Shown here: in pieces, positions 43,682 through 54,239 of the stretch | How positions within the stretch are numbered: position 1 is the first letter of the stretch | Layout: every line of letters begins with the position of its first letter | Source: Oceanicola sp. D3 | GTDB taxonomy: Bacteria > Pseudomonadota > Alphaproteobacteria > Rhodobacterales > Rhodobacteraceae | Assembly (NCBI RefSeq): GCF_006351965.1 | Contig: NZ_CP040932.1 | Coordinates: 1,302,001 to 1,366,000, forward strand | Length of the DNA stretch: 64,000 bases | Reading direction: 5' to 3' | The notes under the pieces: generated by a model | The model's input: the letters and a program-made list of their open reading frames with translations, nothing else | Databases searched by the model: none | Told to the model about the DNA's origin: nothing | Position numbers and translations under genes: made by a program

Positions 43682-44551
43682 TTACAACACCCGCTCCGCA
43701 ATCGTTTTGAGCTTGGCAACGAGGGCCGGGTCGCGCGCTTGGGGTGCGGTCATGATGGCATGCTCCAGCGCGGTGTCGCATCCGTGGGGGCAGGGCGCGT
43801 GCTCTGGCCCGAGGCGGGCGGGGAGGCCCGCGACGGTGGATTTGGCGCGGGCTGAATTGCCGTGGAGCGTGGCGAGGATGGCTGTGATGTCGACCGAGCC
43901 ATGATCGGGGTGCCAACTGTCGTAATCGGTGATCATGGCGAGGGAGGCATAGCAAAGCTCCGCCTCGCGGGCGAGCTTGGCCTCGGGCATGTTGGTCATC
44001 CCGATCACATCGGCGCCCCAGCTTTCGCGATACATCTTTGACTCTGCGAGGGAAGAAAACTGCGGGCCTTCCATCGCGAGGTAGGTGCCTGCCGAATGAA
44101 CCTTGGCCCCGGCGGCGCGGGCGGCTTCGGCCACCCCGGCCCCGAGGGTGGGGCAGGTGGGGTGGGCCATGCTCACGTGGGCGACACAGCCGGTGGTGAA
44201 GAAGCTCTTTTCGCGGGCGATTGTGCGGTCGATGAACTGATCGACGAGCACAAAGTCGCCCGGTGCCATCTCTTCGCGGAAGGAGCCGCAGGCGGAGATG
44301 GAGACCACATCGGTGACGCCGAGCGATTTTAGCGCGGCGATATTGGCGCGGTAGGGCACGGTGGAGGGCGAGTGCACATGCCCACGCCCGTGGCGGGGCA
44401 GGAAGGCGAGGGGGACGCCGCCAAGGGTGCCGGTGAAGATGGCATCGGAGGGCGCGCCCCATGGCGTTTCGACGGTGAGCCAGCGAGCGTCTTCCAGCCC
44501 GTCAATGTCATAGAGGCCAGAGCCGCCGATAATTCCGATCATCCGTTTCAT
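43682..44551 (-). CDS. mtnP: S-methyl-5'-thioadenosine phosphorylase
   Basis: 289 residues. Splits methylthioadenosine with phosphate into adenine and methylthioribose-1-phosphate in methionine salvage. Motifs: IGIIGGSGLYDIDGLE at 4, FLPRHGRGH, ISACGSFREEMAPGDFVLVDQFIDRT and MEGPQFS with MTNMPEAKLAREAELCYASL, all typical of MTAP. ATG 44551 is fixed by the GGSGLY start and AAGGAGAG upstream. Its adenine product is used by apt. Confidence 0.94.
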   Translation of the reverse strand: MKRMIGIIGGSGLYDIDGLEDARWLTVETPWGAPSDAIFTGTLGGVPLAFLPRHGRGHVHSPSTVPYRANIAALKSLGVTDVVSISACGSFREEMAPGDFVLVDQFIDRTIAREKSFFTTGCVAHVSMAHPTCPTLGAGVAEAARAAGAKVHSAGTYLAMEGPQFSSLAESKMYRESWGADVIGMTNMPEAKLAREAELCYASLAMITDYDSWHPDHGSVDITAILATLHGNSARAKSTVAGLPARLGPEHAPCPHGCDTALEHAIMTAPQARDPALVAKLKTIAERVL

Positions 44552-44705
44552 GCCATGCTCTCCTTGCCGCGTTGTGCCGAGTGGACCCCTCTGCGGGCCA
44601 AGCTGCAACCCCCGGGTTAGGGATAGCTTGACCTGCCGCACGGTTTGGCTGACCCATAGGCAACGCTGACTGTTTTCAGGGCGGTGGGCTGGGGAGGAAG
44701 AAGGA

Positions 44706-45497
44706 ATGATCGAGCGAGCCCCTCCGGGGGTGGAGTGGCAAGATCTGGCCCGGGTGCGGCGCTGGCAATTTGCGGTGGAGATCGCTCTGCCGGTGCCGTG
44801 GCTGGCGCTGTCGCTCTGGCTATATTCCGGGGCCTTCTGGCCGCTCGGCCTTGCGGCGAGCTTTGTGTTTTTTCTCTGCTGCCTGCGGCTGAACCATGAG
44901 GCGATTCACGGCAACCTCGGGCTGGCGCGGCGGTGGGACCACGTGATCATGCATGTGCTGAGCGCGTTGATGCTTGGCTCGAACCATGCCGATGCCTTTT
45001 GCCACCTGAAGCACCATGCCGACACGCTGGGCGCGGAGGATCACGAGGGGCATTGCACCTCGATGAGCTTTTGGCAGGTGCTCGCCTACGGCCCGCGCTT
45101 CCCGGTTGATCTGAACCGGGCCTGCTGGCGCGAGGGGGGTGGGCGCTGGCGGCGGCGGTTGCTGGTGGATTGGGGCTGCGTGGCAGGATTTGCCACGGCG
45201 GCGTTGCTCTTTGGCCCGCCCGCGCTGAAGCTGCACCTCGCCGCGATGGCGCTTGGGCAGTGCCTGACGGCCTTCTTTGCCGTCTGGATCACCCATCAGG
45301 GCACGGAGGGCAGCGGGTTGGCCGGGCGCAGCCAGCGCGGGGTGCTCGCGCGGCTGGCCTACCTGATGTTCTATCACCGCGAGCATCACCTGTTTCCGCG
45401 CGTCCCGGTCAGCCGCTTGCCCGAACTGGCGGCCCGGCTCGACGCCGGGGTTGCGGGTTATGCCGAGGCTCGGATGCCTGTTGTGGGGCGAAAATAG
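44706..45497 (+). CDS. Membrane fatty-acid desaturase-like protein
   Basis: 263 residues, about four membrane helices. Three histidine boxes for a di-iron centre: HEAIH (64-68), HLKHH (100-104) and HREHH (224-228). Members introduce double bonds or hydroxyl groups into lipids or carotenoids. The exact substrate is not evident. RBS GGAGGAAGA precedes ATG 44706. Confidence 0.82.
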   Translation: MIERAPPGVEWQDLARVRRWQFAVEIALPVPWLALSLWLYSGAFWPLGLAASFVFFLCCLRLNHEAIHGNLGLARRWDHVIMHVLSALMLGSNHADAFCHLKHHADTLGAEDHEGHCTSMSFWQVLAYGPRFPVDLNRACWREGGGRWRRRLLVDWGCVAGFATAALLFGPPALKLHLAAMALGQCLTAFFAVWITHQGTEGSGLAGRSQRGVLARLAYLMFYHREHHLFPRVPVSRLPELAARLDAGVAGYAEARMPVVGRK

Positions 45498-45597
45498 CCG
45501 CAACACCCGCCCAGAGCGGCTTTTCGGGGGGTTTTGCCGCTAGCGCAAACATGCTAGCCGCAGCGCAGCGAACAGCCAATCAGCCGGATGATATACC

Positions 45598-47244
<1,647 letters not shown>

Positions 47245-47280
47245 GCTGGCGGGTCCGGCGGGGCCGTGCGAGGCTTTGGC

Positions 47281-48501
47281 ATGGACATGATTGCTGAGGC
47301 CCGCGCGCTTGATGCCGCCGACCCGCTCGCCGACCGGCGCGGGCGCTACCTGATCCCCGAGGGGGTTATCTACCTCGATGGAAACTCGCTTGGCCCCGCC
47401 AGCCACGCGGCGCTGGCCGCGCTCGATGTGGCCGCGCGCGAGGAATGGGCCGAGGGGCTGATCCGGTCGTGGAACGCGGCGGGCTGGTTTGAGCTGCCAA
47501 TGGCGCTGGGCGGGCGGATCGGGCGGCTGATCGGGGCGGGCGAGGGCTGCGTGGTGGCCTGCGACACGATCTCGGTGAACCTCTACAAGGTGCTGCACGC
47601 CTGCCTTGCCCTGCGCCCTGACAGGCGGGTGATCCTTGCCGAGGCAACGAGCTTTCCGACCGACCTCTACATTGCCGAGGGCGTCTGTGCCGCCGCCGGT
47701 GCGCGGCTGGTACTGGCCGAGGGGCCGGTGGAGGCGGCGCTGGGGCCGGAAGTGGCGGCGATGCTGGTGAACCACGTGGACTACCGCAGTGGCGCGTTGC
47801 GCGACATGGCGGCGCTGACGGCGGCGGCCCATGCGGCAGGTGCGCTGGCGGTGTGGGATTTATCCCATTCGGCAGGGGCGCTGGAGGTGGGGCTGGACGC
47901 GGCGGGCGCCGATTTTGCCGTGGGCTGCACCTACAAGTACCTCAACGGCGGGCCGGGGGCGCCGGCCTTCGTCTACGCCGCCACGCGCCATCATGGGGCC
48001 ATCCGCCAGCCGGTGACAGGCTGGTGGGGCCATGCGCGGCCCTTTGCCTTCGAGACGGGCTTTGAGGCGGCAAAGGGGATGAAGGCCTTCCTTGCAGGGA
48101 CGCAGCCGGTGCTGTCGTTCCGGGCGCTGGCGGGCGCTTTGGAGGATTGGGAAGGCGTCGAGATGGGGGCAGTGCGCGCAAAGAGCATGAGGATGACGCA
48201 GGCCTTCATCAACTGGGTCGAGGCCGCCTGCCCGGGGCTTGAGCTTGCCTCGCCGCGCGCGGCGGAGGCACGGGGCAGCCAGGTGTCGTTTTGCCATGCG
48301 AATGGCTACGAGATCATGCAGGCGCTGATCGCGCGTGGGGTGATCGGAGATTTCCGCGCGCCGGACGTGCTGCGCTTTGGCTTCGCGCCGCTCTACCTGA
48401 GCTTTGAGGAGGTGGCGCGGGCGGTGCTGGCCTTGGCCGAGGTGCTGGAAAGCGGCGAATGGCGCGAGGCGCGGTTTGCCGAGCGGGGCGCGGTGACGTG
48501 A
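47281..48501 (+). CDS. kynU: Kynureninase
   Basis: 406 residues, PLP enzyme. Cleaves kynurenine to anthranilate and alanine in tryptophan breakdown. Family segments are YLDGNSLGPASHAALAAL near 32, the VNLYKVLHACLALRP block, WDLSHSAGALEV and the PLP-Lys segment GCTYKYLNGGPGAPAFVY. ATG 47281 follows GAGG at a 7-base distance; GTG 47266 and ATG 47287 are alternatives. No kynA or kynB nearby, so the pathway is split in this genome. Confidence 0.94.
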   Translation: MDMIAEARALDAADPLADRRGRYLIPEGVIYLDGNSLGPASHAALAALDVAAREEWAEGLIRSWNAAGWFELPMALGGRIGRLIGAGEGCVVACDTISVNLYKVLHACLALRPDRRVILAEATSFPTDLYIAEGVCAAAGARLVLAEGPVEAALGPEVAAMLVNHVDYRSGALRDMAALTAAAHAAGALAVWDLSHSAGALEVGLDAAGADFAVGCTYKYLNGGPGAPAFVYAATRHHGAIRQPVTGWWGHARPFAFETGFEAAKGMKAFLAGTQPVLSFRALAGALEDWEGVEMGAVRAKSMRMTQAFINWVEAACPGLELASPRAAEARGSQVSFCHANGYEIMQALIARGVIGDFRAPDVLRFGFAPLYLSFEEVARAVLALAEVLESGEWREARFAERGAVT

Positions 48502-48509
48502 CCGTCGTT

Positions 48510-48596
48510 ATGGTTGGGGGCTCGCCCCCGCACCGCGCCGTTCAGTGGGGGGCCAGCCCCCCACGCCCCCCGGAGATATTTCCAGCAAGAAAATGA
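48510..48596. repeat. 3'-end repeat element, forward copy
   Basis: GC hairpins GGGGGC-TC-GCCCCC and GTGGGGGGC-CA-GCCCCCCAC after the kynU stop, then a 25-base word (48572-48596) beginning GGAGATATTT and ending GCAAGAAAATGA. The whole unit is a repeat type common at gene ends in roseobacters. Likely works as a terminator for kynU. Confidence 0.6.
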
Positions 48597-48935
48597 GCAG
48601 CGGTAACTTAAAGTTAAGGTTAACGCGCCATGATGGGCCCACGGTACAGGCTGGAGAGCCGATGACCGTGCAAGGAAATGCCCCGCCGTCGCTGGTTCTG
48701 AACCGTCCCGGCGGCGGGGTTCGCCAGCAGCGCGCCGCAAAAGCGCGCATTTGATTCAAATTTTAGCCGTTTGTGCTCGGTGCTTGGTACGGCCTGAATG
48801 CGTTTGCCGGAGTGGCCATGAATGTTCCGTGGTGAGATCGGGTGCCCTCTGGCAGCGGTGATGCCGCTTTGGTCGAGTTGGCCCCATCCCGGGCAGGGAG
48901 CGGTGCAAGGCCCATTCAGCGTGCCACCGCCCTGT
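48597..48935. other. Structured intergenic segment, possible small gene or RNA
   Basis: 339 bases between two opposed 3'-end elements. Seen: three TTAA words at a 6-base period (48608-48623); a possible 30-codon ORF at 48662-48754 (MTVQGNAPPSLVLNRPGG at its start) with GGAG before it; and a strong nested hairpin inside that ORF: CCCCGCCG (48681-48688) / CGGCGGGG (48712-48719) enclosing GGTTC-T-GAACC. Whether it makes RNA, peptide or both is unknown. Confidence 0.4.
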
Positions 48936-48960
48936 TCATTTTCTTGCTCCAAATATCTCC
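48936..48960. repeat. 3'-end repeat element, inverted copy
   Basis: 25-base word that is the reverse complement of 48572-48596 with two mismatches (starts TCATTTTCTTGC, ends AAATATCTCC). It faces the convergent flavin-reductase gene, so it has the same position relative to that gene's end as the forward copy has to kynU. Confidence 0.7.
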
Positions 48961-49010
48961 CGCCGGAGGCCTGAAATCTCTTTTGGCGCTTCGGCGCGGT
49001 GGGCGCGGCG

Positions 49011-49595
49011 TCAGTCGTCGGGGCGGGTCAGCTCGAAGACGTTCTCCACCACCGCGTAATCGCGGTATCCCAGCCGGGAGAGCGGCTGGAAGGTGGTTAC
49101 GTCAAAGCGGCCGTCTTTCAGGCAGGTGTCGCGGATGTGCACGCCGGTCACTTCGCCGATGACCATGTGATTGTCTTTCCCCTCCAGTTGGATGAGCTTG
49201 GTCACCCGACATTCGAGGTTGGCGGGGGCGTTGGCCACGCGGGGGCAGACGACGGTTTCGCATTCGGCCTTCTCCACACCGGCCTTTTCGAACTCATCCA
49301 CCTGCGGCAGATGCGCCGCGGAGGTGGCGTTCATCACGTCGCGGGCGGCGGATTCGACGATGTTGACGCAGAACACCCCAGTTTCACGGATGTTCATCAG
49401 CGAGTCCTTGGTGCCGGTGGAGCAGAACATCACCTGCGGTGGCACGTAAGCCACCGCGTTGAAGAAGGAATAGGGGGCGAGGTTGTCATGCCCTTCGGCG
49501 CCGCGCGAACTGATCCAGCCGATCGGGCGGGGCGAGACGATGGCGTTGAAGGGGTTGTGGGGCAGGCCGTGGCCGTCTTCTGGAGTGTAGAACAT
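49011..49595 (-). CDS. Flavin reductase family (FMN split-barrel) protein
   Basis: 194 residues. FMN-binding split barrel with NAIVSPRPIGWISSRG near 18, LAPYSFFNAVAYVPPQVMF near 43 and KDSLMNIRETGVFCVNIV near 67, typical of the flavin-reductase-like family. Probably NAD(P)H:flavin oxidoreductase or a related redox protein. AAGGAGAG before ATG 49595 decides the start. Ends at a 3'-end repeat element. Confidence 0.88.
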   Translation of the reverse strand: MFYTPEDGHGLPHNPFNAIVSPRPIGWISSRGAEGHDNLAPYSFFNAVAYVPPQVMFCSTGTKDSLMNIRETGVFCVNIVESAARDVMNATSAAHLPQVDEFEKAGVEKAECETVVCPRVANAPANLECRVTKLIQLEGKDNHMVIGEVTGVHIRDTCLKDGRFDVTTFQPLSRLGYRDYAVVENVFELTRPDD

Positions 49596-49669
49596 GCGCT
49601 CTCCTTGGGGCGTTTGCGGGAAGGTAGCCCGCATGCTAGGGGGCTGCCAGTGCGGAAGAGGCGGCAGGC

Positions 49670-50152
49670 GTGATCGGATACGGGCTGAGCGAGGAGCGGT
49701 CGGAGGACCGTTGGGAGGTGGAGGCGCTTTACGACAGCTGCTTTGCGCCCGGGCGCGAGGCACTGTCGTCCTACCGGCTGCGGGACGGCGTGGCGCCGGT
49801 GGCCGGGCTTTGCCTCGTGGCGCGCGATTCTCTTGGCATCGTGGCAGGTGCGGTACGCTACTGGCCCGTTCGCGTGGGCGGAGCGGCGGCGCTGCTGCTG
49901 GGGCCGATCGCGGTGCACGCAACCCGGCAGGGCGAGGGGCTGGGCGCTTGGCTGATGACAGAAAGCCTTGAGCGCGCCCGCGCGGCAGGCTGGGCGCGGG
50001 TGATGCTGGTGGGCGATGCGCCCTATTACGCGCGCTTCGGCTTTGCCAAGCTGGACGACGTGCAGATGCCGCCGCCGACCAACCCGGAGCGGGTGCTGGG
50101 CGTCGGAGAATGGGCGGGTGTTACGGGCACGGTGGAGAAGTGGGGCGCGTGA
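49670..50152 (+). CDS. GNAT-family N-acetyltransferase, YhbS-like
   Basis: 160 residues from GTG 49670. Acetyl-CoA binding block LLGPIAVHATRQGEGLGAWLM near 76-98 includes the Q/R-x-x-G-x-G/A loop, and VMLVGDAPYYARFGF near 112 is typical of the YhbS group. Target unknown. Lies between divergent flavin reductase and convergent ptsP. Confidence 0.85.
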   Translation: MIGYGLSEERSEDRWEVEALYDSCFAPGREALSSYRLRDGVAPVAGLCLVARDSLGIVAGAVRYWPVRVGGAAALLLGPIAVHATRQGEGLGAWLMTESLERARAAGWARVMLVGDAPYYARFGFAKLDDVQMPPPTNPERVLGVGEWAGVTGTVEKWGA

Positions 50153-50189
50153 TGCGCCTATCCCGCGCCGAGGGCACCGGCATGCCGCG

Positions 50190-52448
50190 CTAGCCCTCTT
50201 CGGGGTCGGTGTTGTCCAGCAGCCAGGCTTCCACCCGGGCGCGCACGGATTGCTCGCCCTCGGTGCGGGCGAGTTCGATCACCTTGCGCAGCTCTGACAG
50301 GTCGATCCGACGCAGCAGCGACTTTACCGCGCCGATGGAGGCCGGGCGCATGGAGAGCGAGCGCAACCCGATGGCGGTGAAGCAGGCGGCTTCCAGCGGG
50401 CGGCCTGCGTCTTCGCCGCAGAAGCTGACGGGGGTTCCCGTGGCGTCGCAGCGCATGACGATCCATTCAAGGAAGCTCAGGAACGACACGTTCAGGCAAT
50501 CGTAGCGGTGGCGCACGCGCTCGTTTTCGCGGTCGGCGGCGAAGAAGAACTGCTTGAGGTCGTTGCCGCCGATGGAGATGAAGTCGGCCAGCTCGAAGAA
50601 CTTTTGCGGCGCGTAGGCGAGCGATGGGGTTTCCAGCATCGCGCCGACCTCGACAGACTCGGGCAGGGTGTGGCCGAGCCTCGCTTCACGGTCGAGCTCG
50701 CGCATCAGGTGGTCACGCGCCTCGGTAAACTCTGACAGCTGCGCCACGAAGGGGAACATGACCGAAAGGGGCCGCCCGCAGGAGGCGCGGATAAGCGCCT
50801 GAAGCTGCATCCGCATCACCCCGGCCTTGTCGAGCCCGACGCGGATGGCGCGCCAACCCATCGCCGGGTTGGGCTCGTCTTGCGGCTTCATGTAGGGCAG
50901 CACCTTGTCGGAGCCGATATCGAGCGTGCGGAAGGCAACGCGCTTGCCCTGCGCGGCGTCGAGCACGCGGGCGTAGAGCGCGGCCAACTCGCCGCGCCGG
51001 GGCACGGAGTTGCGCACCAGAAATTGCAGCTCGGTGCGGAAGAGGCCCACGCCCTCGGCCCCGGAGGAGGGCAGGGAGGGCAGGTCGGCCATCAGCCCGG
51101 CGTTCATGTGCAGCGCGACGGTGGCACCGGATTTGTCGGTGGCGGGCAGGTCACGGATCGAGGCATAGCGCTCGACGGCCTTGGCCCGCATGGCGATTTT
51201 GTCTTGGAACGCGTTCTGCACCGTCTCTTCGGGGCGCAGGTGGACCATGCCCTGATCGCCATCGACGAGGATCGGATCGCCATTCAACGCCTCGGTGGTG
51301 ATACGGCTGGCGTGGATCACAAGCGGGATCGCCAGCGCACGCGCCACTATGGCCGCGTGAGAACCAACGGAGCCTTCCTCCAGCACGATGCCGCGCAGCT
51401 TGCGGCCATAGGCCAGCAGTTCGCCGGGGCCGATGTTGCGGGCCACCAGAACCGGGTTGGCGGGCATTTCGGAGCCGTCATCCTGCCCCTGCCCGGTGAG
51501 CAGCCGCAAGAGCCGGTTGGAGAGATCATCAAGGTCGTGCAGGCGCTCGCGCAGGTAAGCATCTGGCACCTGCTCCATCCGGGCGCGTGCGGAGGATTGT
51601 TCTTTTTCGACCGCGGCTTCGGCAGAGAGGCCGCGGCCGATATCTTCCTCCATCCGCTTCAGCCAGCCCTTGGAGTTGGCGAACATGCGGTAGGCTTCGA
51701 GCACCTGGCGCTGGTCGCCCTCACCGAGCGGGGCAGCCGAAAGCATTTCGTCAACCGAATAGCGCAGCTTGTCGACCGCCTCGCGCAGGCGGATCACCTC
51801 GGCCTCGGCATCATCGGCGATGGGGTTAGTGACAACCACGCGCGGCTCGTGCAGATAAACCCGGCCCTCTGCCGCGCCTTCCTGCCCGGTGCCGCCCCGG
51901 AACAACACCGGGTGCTTGTGACGGGCCGACATGCCATCGGCGGAGCTTTGGAAGATGCCCAGCTCGGCCATTTCGGCCAGCACCATCGCCACGACCTCAA
52001 GGCCATAGACATCATCATCGGAATAGGCGCGCGCTTCGCGGCTTTGCACTACCAGCACGCCCAGCCGCTCGCCCAGCCGCTGGATCGGCACGCCGAGGAA
52101 GGCGGAATAGCGCTCTTCGCCCGTTTCGGGCATGTAGCGGAAGCCGCGCTCGGCAGGGGCATCGGCGGTGTTGATCGGCGTGGTGCGCAGCGCGACCCGG
52201 CCCACGAGGCCCTCGCCCAGCCGCATCCGGGTTTGGTGGACGGCCTCTTGCTTCAGGCCCTCGGTGGCGCAAAGTTCCAGCGTGTCGGCATCGCGGAAAA
52301 GGTAGATGGAGCAGACATCTGTGCTCATCTCGCAGGCAATCAGCGCGGTGATCTTGTCGAGCCGCTCCTGCCCCTCACCGGCCTCGGCGAGAGTTTCGCG
52401 CAGGCGCTTCAGAAGGCGCCGGCTGCCGGGTTGATGTGCGTCTGGCAT
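50190..52448 (-). CDS. ptsP: Phosphoenolpyruvate-protein phosphotransferase PtsP (EI-Ntr)
   Basis: 752 residues. N-terminal GAF domain (about 25-160) is followed by EI: an N-domain with phospho-His364 in GSHAAIVARALAIP and the PEP-binding barrel (FRTLDIGSDKVLPYM, ISIGGNDLKQFFFA and the CGEDAGRP end). Starts the nitrogen phosphotransferase chain EI-Ntr, NPr, EIIA-Ntr, a regulatory path sensing nitrogen and PEP rather than sugar uptake. ATG 52448 is preferred to ATG 52472. Downstream of lysC on the same strand, a common pairing in this group. Confidence 0.95.
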   Translation of the reverse strand: MPDAHQPGSRRLLKRLRETLAEAGEGQERLDKITALIACEMSTDVCSIYLFRDADTLELCATEGLKQEAVHQTRMRLGEGLVGRVALRTTPINTADAPAERGFRYMPETGEERYSAFLGVPIQRLGERLGVLVVQSREARAYSDDDVYGLEVVAMVLAEMAELGIFQSSADGMSARHKHPVLFRGGTGQEGAAEGRVYLHEPRVVVTNPIADDAEAEVIRLREAVDKLRYSVDEMLSAAPLGEGDQRQVLEAYRMFANSKGWLKRMEEDIGRGLSAEAAVEKEQSSARARMEQVPDAYLRERLHDLDDLSNRLLRLLTGQGQDDGSEMPANPVLVARNIGPGELLAYGRKLRGIVLEEGSVGSHAAIVARALAIPLVIHASRITTEALNGDPILVDGDQGMVHLRPEETVQNAFQDKIAMRAKAVERYASIRDLPATDKSGATVALHMNAGLMADLPSLPSSGAEGVGLFRTELQFLVRNSVPRRGELAALYARVLDAAQGKRVAFRTLDIGSDKVLPYMKPQDEPNPAMGWRAIRVGLDKAGVMRMQLQALIRASCGRPLSVMFPFVAQLSEFTEARDHLMRELDREARLGHTLPESVEVGAMLETPSLAYAPQKFFELADFISIGGNDLKQFFFAADRENERVRHRYDCLNVSFLSFLEWIVMRCDATGTPVSFCGEDAGRPLEAACFTAIGLRSLSMRPASIGAVKSLLRRIDLSELRKVIELARTEGEQSVRARVEAWLLDNTDPEEG

Positions 52449-52601
52449 GCTGCCCCATGGTTTGCGGCCCACGCGCGGGCCGTTCCGAAGACCGGGTATA
52501 GAGCATCACGCCACGGTTGCGAAATGGGTTTTGACATGGCGGTGCGTCAAAGCACGCTAATGCGGGGTGCCTGCGGCTTTCTGTGGCTGCAAGCGCGAGG
52601 C

Positions 52602-53837
52602 TCAGCCCTTCTCCAGCTCGAAGGCGTCGTGCAGGGCCTGCACGGCCAGCTCGGTGTACTTGCGGTCGACCAGAACCGAGATCTTGATCTCGGAGGTGGC
52701 GATGACCTTGATGTTGATGTTCTCGTCGCGCAGCGTCTGGAACATCTTGGCAGCCACGCCCGATTGCGAGCGCATGCCGATGCCGACAACCGAGATTTTG
52801 GCCACGTCGGTGTCGGCCACGATCTCGCGGAAGTTCAGCTCCCCCGCCGTCTTGGCCTCGCCCAGAGCCTTCTCGGCGCGGGCGACCTGATTGATCGGGC
52901 AGGAGAAGGTCATATCCGTGCGGCCTTCTTCGGAGATGTTCTGCACGATCATGTCCACGTTCACCCCGGCCTCGGAGAGCGGGCCGAAGATGGCGGCGGC
53001 GATGCCGGGGCGGTCGGCCACGGAGATCACTGTCATCTTGGCTTCTTCGCGGCTTGCGGCCACGCCGTTTACGGCTTTGCTTTCCACGATATCCTCCTCG
53101 GCACAGATCAGGGTGCCCGCTTCATCGGATTGTTCTTCGAAACTCGACAGCACCCGCAGGCGCACGTTGTAGCGCATGGCCAGCTCGACGGAGCGGGTTT
53201 GCAGCACCTTGGCGCCAAGGCTGGCCAGCTCCAGCATCTCCTCGAAGGCGATCTTGTCGAGCTTGCGGGCCTTGTCGGTGATGCGCGGGTCAGTGGTGTA
53301 GACGCCATCTACATCGGTGTAGATATCGCAGCGCTCGGCCCCGAAGGCGGCGGCGAAGGCAACGGCGGTGGTGTCGGAGCCGCCCCGGCCCAGCGTGGTG
53401 ACGCGGCCATCGGGGGCGATGCCTTGAAAGCCGGCCACAACGGCCACTTTCATGCCTTCGTCGAACTTGGCCGTGATATTATCTGTCGGGATCTCTTCAA
53501 TCCGGGCAGCGGCATGGGCGTTGGTGGTTTTCAGCGGCACCTGCCAGCCCTGCCAGCTGCGCGCGGGCACGTCCATTTCCTGCAAGGTGAGCGCCATCAG
53601 GCCCGCCGTCACCTGCTCGCCGGAGCTGACAACCGCATCATATTCGCGGGCGTCGTAGAGCTGCGAGGTTTCCTCGACATAGCCGACGAGCTTGTTGGTT
53701 TCGCCCGACATGGCCGAGACGATGACGATCACGTCATAGCCATTGGCCACTTCGCGGCCCACGCGCTTGGCGGCGCGGCGGATACGATCAAGCGAGGCGA
53801 CGGATGTTCCGCCGAATTTCATCACCAGAAGGGGCAT
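52602..53837 (-). CDS. lysC: Aspartate kinase
   Basis: 411 residues. First step of lysine, threonine and methionine synthesis (aspartate to aspartyl-phosphate). Kinase domain opens LVMKFGGTSVASLDRI and has LGRGGSDTTAVAFAAA with YTDVDGVYTTDPR. Two C-terminal ACT domains (from about 265) give feedback control by lysine or threonine. Normal length. Followed by ptsP. Confidence 0.97.
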   Translation of the reverse strand: MPLLVMKFGGTSVASLDRIRRAAKRVGREVANGYDVIVIVSAMSGETNKLVGYVEETSQLYDAREYDAVVSSGEQVTAGLMALTLQEMDVPARSWQGWQVPLKTTNAHAAARIEEIPTDNITAKFDEGMKVAVVAGFQGIAPDGRVTTLGRGGSDTTAVAFAAAFGAERCDIYTDVDGVYTTDPRITDKARKLDKIAFEEMLELASLGAKVLQTRSVELAMRYNVRLRVLSSFEEQSDEAGTLICAEEDIVESKAVNGVAASREEAKMTVISVADRPGIAAAIFGPLSEAGVNVDMIVQNISEEGRTDMTFSCPINQVARAEKALGEAKTAGELNFREIVADTDVAKISVVGIGMRSQSGVAAKMFQTLRDENINIKVIATSEIKISVLVDRKYTELAVQALHDAFELEKG

Positions 53838-53968
53838 GGCGCAGTCTCGTTCAGGTTTCGGCGCGGGATAGGTGACGGCGCGGAAAAGCGCAAGAGTGCT
53901 GTCTGATCCATATCAAAGCGGGGGGGCGGTTGCGGGTGCAATCTGTGGGGGCAAAACAGGAGAAAACC

Positions 53969-54214
53969 ATGTCGCAGAACACCCCGCATGAACTGAACGA
54001 AGATTTCCCGGGCCGCGAAGCCGAGATTTCGGCGCTCAAGCAGAATGACGCGCATTTTGCCCGGATGGTGGCGCGCTATCACGAGCTGAACCGCGCGATC
54101 CACCGGGCCGAGACCAATGTGGAGCCGACCGACGATTTGCACATGCTGGAAATGCGCAAGGAGCGGATGCACCTGAAGGATCAGGTGGCGGCGGCGCTCA
54201 ACCTTGTCGCGTGA
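53969..54214 (+). CDS. YdcH-like protein (DUF465)
   Basis: 81 residues, helical and strongly charged. LNEDFPGREAEISALKQNDAHFARM and YHELNRAIHRAE match the DUF465/YdcH family. CAGGAG stands before ATG 53969, which decides the start over the longer frame. Cytosolic, function unknown. Confidence 0.88.
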   Translation: MSQNTPHELNEDFPGREAEISALKQNDAHFARMVARYHELNRAIHRAETNVEPTDDLHMLEMRKERMHLKDQVAAALNLVA

Positions 54215-54239
54215 TCGGGCTGGCTTTTGCCTGCACCGA

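Noticed and set aside
48608-48624. TTAA words as a CtrA binding site
   Set aside because: Spacing between outer TTAA words is 8 bases, not the 7 expected for TTAA-N7-TTAA; reported only as a periodic motif.
48620-48952. 110-codon minus-strand frame in the gap after kynU
   Set aside because: No ribosome-binding site, spans a repeat copy and a hairpin, and the composition is not protein-like.
50880-53906. 1008-codon open frame on the plus strand opposite ptsP and lysC
   Set aside because: It lies antisense to two well-conserved genes and has low-complexity composition with no domain.
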